DNA of 64,000 nt from CALESS01 sp041741455 (GTDB lineage: Bacteria; Chloroflexota; Anaerolineae; Anaerolineales; Anaerolineaceae): the NCBI GenBank assembly GCA_041741455.1, contig JBGSJZ010000055.1:5124-69123 (forward strand). Direction: 5' to 3'. The notes beneath the pieces are model-generated. The model was not told the origin of the DNA. It ran no database searches and saw only the letters and a list, made by a program, of their open reading frames with translations. The position numbers were made by a program, and so were the translations under genes. Position 1 is the first letter of the stretch; each line of letters begins with the position of its first letter. Below are positions 59,926 to 64,000 of the stretch, in pieces.

Positions 59926-61094
59926 GCGAGGCCCCCATGACGGATGTGGTAATTGCTGGTATTGGCCAGACCCCGGTGGGTGAGCACTGGGAGCTTTCGC
60001 TGCGCACCCTGGCCGTGCGCGCCATCCAGGCTGCCCGCAAGGATGCGGGGGGCTTACGCCCGGGGGCGATGTACATCGGCAACTTTCTCGCCTCCATGCT
60101 TTCGCACCAGGCAAACCTCGGCGCACTACTGGCGGAGTGGTCCGGACTGGAGGGGATTGAAGCCTACACGATCGAATCGGCCGGTGCCTCCGGCGGCTCG
60201 GCCTTTCGCCAGGGCTACCTGGCGGTCGCCAGCGGCCTGGTGGATGCGGCTATGGTGGTCGGTGTGGAGAAATACAACGACGCCATCGGCCCGCAGTTGG
60301 AGTCTGCCCTGGCCCAGACCGGCGATTACGACTACGAAATGGTGCAGGGCATGACGCCTGTCACCCAGGCGGCCATTTTGATGCAGCGCTACCTGTACCA
60401 GTACAATGTGCCGCGCTCCGCCTTCGGCGAGATCCCGCTGCTGGCGCATGCCAATGCAGTCAACAACCCGTATGCCCTGTTCCAGAAAGCCATCCGGCGT
60501 GAGGTGTACGACGGTGCCGAATTTTATTCCGACCCGCTCAACATGTTCGATATGGCGCCTTATGCGGATGGGGCTGCGGCGGTCATCCTGACTCGCCGCG
60601 ACCTGCTGCCCGCAGATTTTCTACACCCCGTGGTGCGGGTCAGCGGCTCCAGCTCGGTCATCGACCGGCTGGCCCTGCACGATCGCCCGGATCCACTCTC
60701 GTTTGAAGCGGCCGGGCGCTCACTGCACCAGGCTTGCCGGCAGGCCGGCATTTTACCGACGGATGTGGACTTCTTTGAGCTGTGCGATACTTTCTCGATC
60801 TACGCCTTCCTCAGCCTGGAAGCGGCCGGATACGCCCAGCCCGGCGCTGCCTGGAAGCTGGCTGCGGATGGCAAGCTAGCCCTGACCGGCGAGTTGCCGA
60901 TTATGACCATGGGCGGCTTGAAAGCGCGCGGCAACCCGATCGGCGCGACCGGGGTATACCAGGTGGCCGAGGCCGTTTTGCAACTGCGCGGCACGGCGGG
61001 GAAGAACCAGATCCCAAATGCCCGGCGCGGGCTGGTGCAAAGCCTGGGCGGACCGGCCTCTACCGCCGTCACCCACGTCCTGGAACGAATCTGA
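59922..61094 (+). CDS. Thiolase-like protein lacking catalytic residues
   Basis: 390-residue protein of the SCP2/archaeal thiolase group, overlapping HMG-CoA synthase by 4 bp. The fold is complete (VVIAGIGQTPVG, VDAAMVVGVEKYND, GGLKARGNPIGATG), yet all three catalytic positions differ: the nucleophile loop reads ESAGASGGSA with Gly88 where Cys is expected, ELCDTF has Cys288 where the HDxF His is expected, and GNP has Asn338 where GHP is expected. The Cys in ELCDTF might take over, or the protein is a non-catalytic scaffold of the synthase complex. Either way it differs from known thiolases; whether this is general in the group needs an alignment. Confidence 0.9.
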   Translation: MSEAPMTDVVIAGIGQTPVGEHWELSLRTLAVRAIQAARKDAGGLRPGAMYIGNFLASMLSHQANLGALLAEWSGLEGIEAYTIESAGASGGSAFRQGYLAVASGLVDAAMVVGVEKYNDAIGPQLESALAQTGDYDYEMVQGMTPVTQAAILMQRYLYQYNVPRSAFGEIPLLAHANAVNNPYALFQKAIRREVYDGAEFYSDPLNMFDMAPYADGAAAVILTRRDLLPADFLHPVVRVSGSSSVIDRLALHDRPDPLSFEAAGRSLHQACRQAGILPTDVDFFELCDTFSIYAFLSLEAAGYAQPGAAWKLAADGKLALTGELPIMTMGGLKARGNPIGATGVYQVAEAVLQLRGTAGKNQIPNARRGLVQSLGGPASTAVTHVLERI

Positions 61095-61149
61095 TAGGAA
61101 TTGAGAGTCTTCACCTTATAAACTTAGAATTGTAAGAAGAAAAAATCTG

Positions 61150-61212
61150 AACCACAGAGACACAGAGAAAGAAAAAAGAATTTTTACTCTGTGTCCTCCG
61201 TGTCTCTGTGGT
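61150..61212. repeat. 63-bp palindromic MITE-like element
   Basis: Ends AACCACAGAGACACAGAG and its inverted copy (CTCTGTGTCC..CTCTGTGGT) match at 16-17 of 18 positions. They match the borders of the GxxExxY element. No gene inside; it lies between the thiolase-like and DUF35 genes, and looks like an internally deleted relative. Confidence 0.75.
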
Positions 61213-61229
61213 AAAAAGGAATCATAAAA

Positions 61230-61637
61230 ATGGAAAACCCACGCCACTGGCGCCTGAAAAATCAACGCTACGCATTGATCGGTGAAGAATGTCCGCATTG
61301 CAAAACCAAGCTCTTCCCGCCGCGGGATATCTGCCCGGAATGCGGCGAAGAAGCCCGCACCCCGTATGCCTTCAGCGGGCGCGGGGAGGTCTACTCCTTC
61401 ACCGTGATGCACGACGCCCCGGCCGGCTTTGAAGACACCACCCCCTACACCGTGGCGCTCGTCAAGTTGCAGGAAGGTCCGATGGTCACTGCCCAGTTGA
61501 CCGACCTGGGCGACCATCCGGTGCAGATCGGCATGCCGGTCGAGATGGTCACGCGCAAAATCCGCACGGATGACAACGATGCGGGGATTATTGTGTACGG
61601 GTATAAGTTCCGCCCGCTGCTGGCAACCGCCGGGTAA
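61230..61637 (+). CDS. DUF35 zinc-ribbon/OB-fold protein of the HMG-CoA synthase complex
   Basis: 135 residues: a zinc ribbon with Cys22-x-x-Cys25 (CPHC) and a CPEC pair (about 35-38), then an OB-fold (GEVYSFTVMHDAPAGFEDT, YTVALVKLQEGPMVTAQL). In archaea, DUF35 proteins hold thiolase and HMG-CoA synthase together; the same order here supports that role. The gene follows the thiolase-like gene, separated by a 63-bp repeat element. Confidence 0.93.
   Translation: MENPRHWRLKNQRYALIGEECPHCKTKLFPPRDICPECGEEARTPYAFSGRGEVYSFTVMHDAPAGFEDTTPYTVALVKLQEGPMVTAQLTDLGDHPVQIGMPVEMVTRKIRTDDNDAGIIVYGYKFRPLLATAG
61594..61616 (+). repeat. 23-bp match to 62203-62225
   Basis: Inside the end of the DUF35 gene; 22 of 23 positions match the intergenic sequence 62203-62225. 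Confidence 0.7.
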
Positions 61638-61654
61638 GTTACTGTCGAAGATTG

Positions 61655-61685
61655 AATCGCCCTCCTGGAAAGGAGGGCGATTTTT
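61655..61685 (+). terminator. Rho-independent terminator of the mevalonate cluster
   Basis: A 12-bp stem (61655-61666 with 61671-61682) and GGAA loop followed by TTTTT. Confidence 0.95.
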
Positions 61686-61772
61686 GTGTGCTAGTATGTA
61701 ATAATTTTAGAAAAATAAAAAAAGTTCGTTCAGAAACGAACGCACCCTACCAACGTAAGAAAGGAGACCGCG

Positions 61773-62117
61773 ATGGAAAATGAACAGACAGCACATGAGA
61801 CGAAAGGTATTACAGTGAAGCTGCTAGCAGCGCTTGACCTCGGCTTTGAAATCAAGGGCATGGAGGGGCGCCAACTTCGAATGCGTATGGTGACCTTTGA
61901 ACCGGGTGGCGTCTTCGGCCCGATTCACGACCATAAAGGCAGGCCGGGCATGGTCTATATATTGCAAGGAACGATCACTGACCATCGAGATGGAGTGACT
62001 ACGGAATACGGGCCGGGATTGGGCTGGCCCGAGGATATGAACACCACACACTGGCTTGAGAACAGAGGAACGATTCCGGCGGTGGAGATCTCGGTCGATA
62101 TTTCCAAGCCAGAATAA
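61773..62117 (+). CDS. Single-domain cupin protein
   Basis: 114 residues with the two cupin motifs: HDHKGRPGMVYILQGTITDH (metal His in IHDHKG and HR) and WPEDMNTTHWLENRG (second His). Substrate unknown. AAGGAG lies before the ATG. Confidence 0.9.
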   Translation: MENEQTAHETKGITVKLLAALDLGFEIKGMEGRQLRMRMVTFEPGGVFGPIHDHKGRPGMVYILQGTITDHRDGVTTEYGPGLGWPEDMNTTHWLENRGTIPAVEISVDISKPE

Positions 62118-62476
62118 ACTCAGTCCCGATATCTAACCCGGTCGCCGCTGAGCCAACCTAGTAGATAATTATTCTCACCAACCCCGCGGTGACCGAGTCG
62201 GATGTATGGGTATAAGTTCCGCCCGGCGGTGCGAGCTTAGCACCAAGCGCCTTACAAAGTTGTAAAGCTTTTTTGGTTTCATTGGAGCAAAGCACATATA
62301 TAATTAATGAAATGGGGGAAAAGAAAAATACCCCTCCAAAAAAGGATTCTTTCAAAAGCGAATGCATCATTACAGTGTTGGCTTCGAGTTTTTCCTGCTC
62401 CCAAGCACAATCCACGCCCGCCCCAGCACCGGTATCGAAATCTTTATATACTACATTTCAATCATGGAGATGCAAA
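62118..62476. other. 359-bp intergenic region with a stem and a DUF35-end copy
   Basis: No convincing gene. It holds an inverted repeat CGGTCGCCGC (62139-62148) with GCGGTGACCG (62186-62195), a 23-bp copy of the DUF35 gene end (62203-62225), and a TATAAT at 62299-62304 that may be the -10 of the EcsC gene. Confidence 0.5.
62203..62225 (+). repeat. 23-bp copy of the DUF35 gene end
   Basis: Differs from 61594-61616 at one base. In frame it would encode YGYKFRP, as in the gene. Confidence 0.7.
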
Positions 62477-63868
62477 ATGGTGGATTCCAGCGTACATATC
62501 GATGAAGATAAATCAATCAAGAGCCAAATCAAAACAGAGTTGGAAGATCTGAAGAAAATGGCTGTCGCCTTTGGCCCGGACCGCTTAAGGGATGGTACCT
62601 GGTTTAATGAATTTGTGCATGCAATGCTGTCATCGTATGCTGAGAAAATTATCAAGGCTGGCGGTGTAGAGTATTTTCGTAAAAAGTATCCGGGGCTCAC
62701 ACAGGATGCCATAGCAGAAAAACTTTGTACGTTGGCGATGCGTTATGCAGCTATCGCCGGTGGGGTGACCGGTATAACCGCTTCAACAGGGGTATTGGGT
62801 GGTTTGACGATCCCCGTAATTATTGCTGCAATTGGCGGTGAGATTTTGTACACCACGCGTTTGCAGGTACGACTTATTTACGATCTGGCCACAGTTTATG
62901 GCGCCCCAATTGACTTAAATGACCCGGAACAACTTTATAGAGCATTCATGATGGCATATGGTATTTCCGCTGTGACTGCGAATGCAGGTGGTGTAGTTAC
63001 AGCTGTGGGGGCGGAAGTAGTACGAGCACAGGCATACCGCTTCATTACAGGTAAAACGCCTATTATTCAAAAAGCTGCTATAAGGATATTGGGTCCGAAT
63101 ATAGGGAAAATGATTACTCGGAACGCGATTTTGAAAGTTTTAGTGCCAGGAGCAGGAGTAGCTATCTCTTCTGGTTGGAACTACGTTTCTACAAAGAACA
63201 TGGCTGAAACTGGGCGGCAGGAATTTAAATTGGAAGCCCAGGCGCAACAGGCGGCAGTTGACCTGTGTAATAAAGCTGAGTTGACTTCCCAAGATCTGCC
63301 TGTTATTGTGCAGGCAGTCCAAGCAGTCATTAACATAGATGGTAGTATTGATCCACGTGAATTGAAGGTATACCAGGCGATTGTTAAGTGCTTGAATGTT
63401 CCTGATGAGGTTCTGCAAGAAATTGAAGCTCGCGTAGAAATTAATGCTGATATCGTCGAGAAACAGCTGCGTGCCGTAAAAAGTGTTAAATTGCGCAAGG
63501 CTTTGGCTGAACTTCTTAAATTGGCCTCTGCCGCCAGTGGCGCAATTGCTCCAGCCGAGCTCGACCTGCTCAATCGTTTTCTGCCAGCTTTGGATGCAAA
63601 GTTGGATCTGGCTGAACTCCAAGCTCAGGCATCTCGCTATAAACGGAAAGAGCAAAAGGGCTTGAGAGAACAAGCGGGCATATTAGGCCATAAAATTAGT
63701 GGGCTTTTTGGCAAGAAAGCGTCACAAGTATCAACTGAACCAGAGCCAGTATCTAGTGCTGTAGCTGCAACTTTAACGACAGGAACCTCTCTTAGCCAAG
63801 CAGAACTTTTAGAGCGGTTAAATCTTCTTCATGCTGAAGGCTTGTTAACGGATGATGAACTAGCCTAA
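62477..63868 (+). CDS. EcsC-family protein with TerB-like and SHOCT-like parts
   Basis: 463 residues. Residues about 75-215 are an EcsC-type domain (AAIAGGVTGITASTGVLGG, GGEILYTTRLQVRLIYDLA), with helices that may meet the membrane; about 275-400 are TerB-like (LPVIVQAVQAVINIDGSIDP), and the last 20 residues look like the start of a SHOCT-type oligomerisation motif (LLERLNLLHAEGLLTDDELA). GGAG lies 8 bp before ATG 62477. GC content is lower than in the mevalonate cluster. After the TAA stop, the same frame stays open to the window end. Confidence 0.8.
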   Translation: MVDSSVHIDEDKSIKSQIKTELEDLKKMAVAFGPDRLRDGTWFNEFVHAMLSSYAEKIIKAGGVEYFRKKYPGLTQDAIAEKLCTLAMRYAAIAGGVTGITASTGVLGGLTIPVIIAAIGGEILYTTRLQVRLIYDLATVYGAPIDLNDPEQLYRAFMMAYGISAVTANAGGVVTAVGAEVVRAQAYRFITGKTPIIQKAAIRILGPNIGKMITRNAILKVLVPGAGVAISSGWNYVSTKNMAETGRQEFKLEAQAQQAAVDLCNKAELTSQDLPVIVQAVQAVINIDGSIDPRELKVYQAIVKCLNVPDEVLQEIEARVEINADIVEKQLRAVKSVKLRKALAELLKLASAASGAIAPAELDLLNRFLPALDAKLDLAELQAQASRYKRKEQKGLREQAGILGHKISGLFGKKASQVSTEPEPVSSAVAATLTTGTSLSQAELLERLNLLHAEGLLTDDELA

Positions 63869-64000
63869 CGGTTGTGCAATCAGAAGCCGAATCGTGAAAA
63901 ACGGCAAAAATTGCAAGAAAAAATTGAACATTACCAATTGAATAAAGATGACTTACGCTATTGGCACCTCAGAAAACAGGAGTGGCAATGGCAAACCCGG
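63869..64000 (+). other. Open frame continuing past the EcsC stop (partial)
   Basis: After TAA 63866-63868 the same frame runs without a stop to the window end (about 44 codons), giving a charged, coiled-coil-like segment (KRQKLQEKIEHYQLNKDD). It could be a separate downstream gene, the lost end of a longer protein cut by a nonsense codon, or chance. Confidence 0.3.

Noticed and set aside
62158..62415. Minus-strand 85-codon frame before the EcsC gene
   Set aside because: It crosses a repeat and a probable promoter, with no family resemblance or ribosome site.
1..64000. tRNA, rRNA genes or CRISPR arrays
   Set aside because: No cloverleaf-like sequence, rRNA segment or regularly spaced direct repeat was seen in the intergenic regions read.

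Overview
The window reads as a bacterial chromosome segment, most likely from the Chloroflexota (class Anaerolineae). The assignment is an inference from gene content: an archaeal-type mevalonate cluster (HMG-CoA synthase, thiolase-like protein and DUF35 protein with a class II HMG-CoA reductase), stacked LiaF/DUF5668-type membrane genes, a large secreted subtilase, many TolB-like lipoproteins with Thr/Pro-rich linkers, and non-lipidated exported proteins that end in an aromatic-L/F-P-L/V-[IV]-x-[RK] tail. Most of the sequence is GC-rich. Two AT-richer islands (about 41.5-44.7 kb and 62.1-64.0 kb) and one AT-rich block inside the subtilase look foreign. I saw no rRNA, tRNA or CRISPR array.

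Layout. 1-7.9 kb: a partial zinc-ribbon membrane protein, a 1447-residue subtilase, and a membrane Ser/Thr kinase whose external domain and C-terminal tail resemble those of the subtilase. 8-12.4 kb (minus): a SIMPL lipoprotein and a five-gene operon of LiaF/PspC/DUF5668 membrane proteins. 12.4-15 kb: a near-consensus promoter, a strongly structured leader, then cysK and cysE, followed by a small membrane protein gene with its own promoter. 15-21.4 kb (minus): a six-gene run of Yip1-like protein, MacB-type ATPase, secreted adhesin-like protein, MacB-type permease, glutaminase-like nitrilase and a separate NAD synthetase. 21.5-36 kb: acetyltransferase, flavin-binding and phosphodiesterase genes, a GbsR-like regulator with a degenerate ABC exporter, a transglutaminase, a TetR-SDR operon with a clear operator, a phosphatase, a GerMN lipoprotein, a tRNA-editing-like protein, a CPBP protease and two duplicated beta-propeller lipoproteins. 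36-41.4 kb: an Mrp ATPase, MoaA and a complete four-subunit 2-oxoacid:ferredoxin oxidoreductase. 41.5-44.6 kb: an O-antigen-ligase-like protein, a DUF2723 protein and a 55-residue secreted peptide. 44.7-57 kb: mixed metabolic, regulatory and acetyltransferase genes. 57-61.7 kb: the mevalonate genes, interrupted by a GxxExxY gene with inverted-repeat borders. 61.7-64 kb: a cupin and an EcsC-family protein.

Three points deserve most attention. First, three exported proteins of quite different size (1447, 578 and 55 residues) share a C-terminal tail of the Y-L-P-L-x-x-R type; the 55-residue one is little more than a signal peptide plus this tail and sits beside glycan-polymerase-like genes, suggesting an undescribed surface sorting or modification signal. 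Second, the GxxExxY gene lies between 32-bp inverted repeats that match 29/32, and a 63-bp gene-less element with the same ends lies 2.4 kb away, like an autonomous/MITE pair. Third, the thiolase-like partner of HMG-CoA synthase lacks the nucleophilic cysteine and both catalytic histidines expected of the family. All functional assignments rest on reading motifs; no database search was run.
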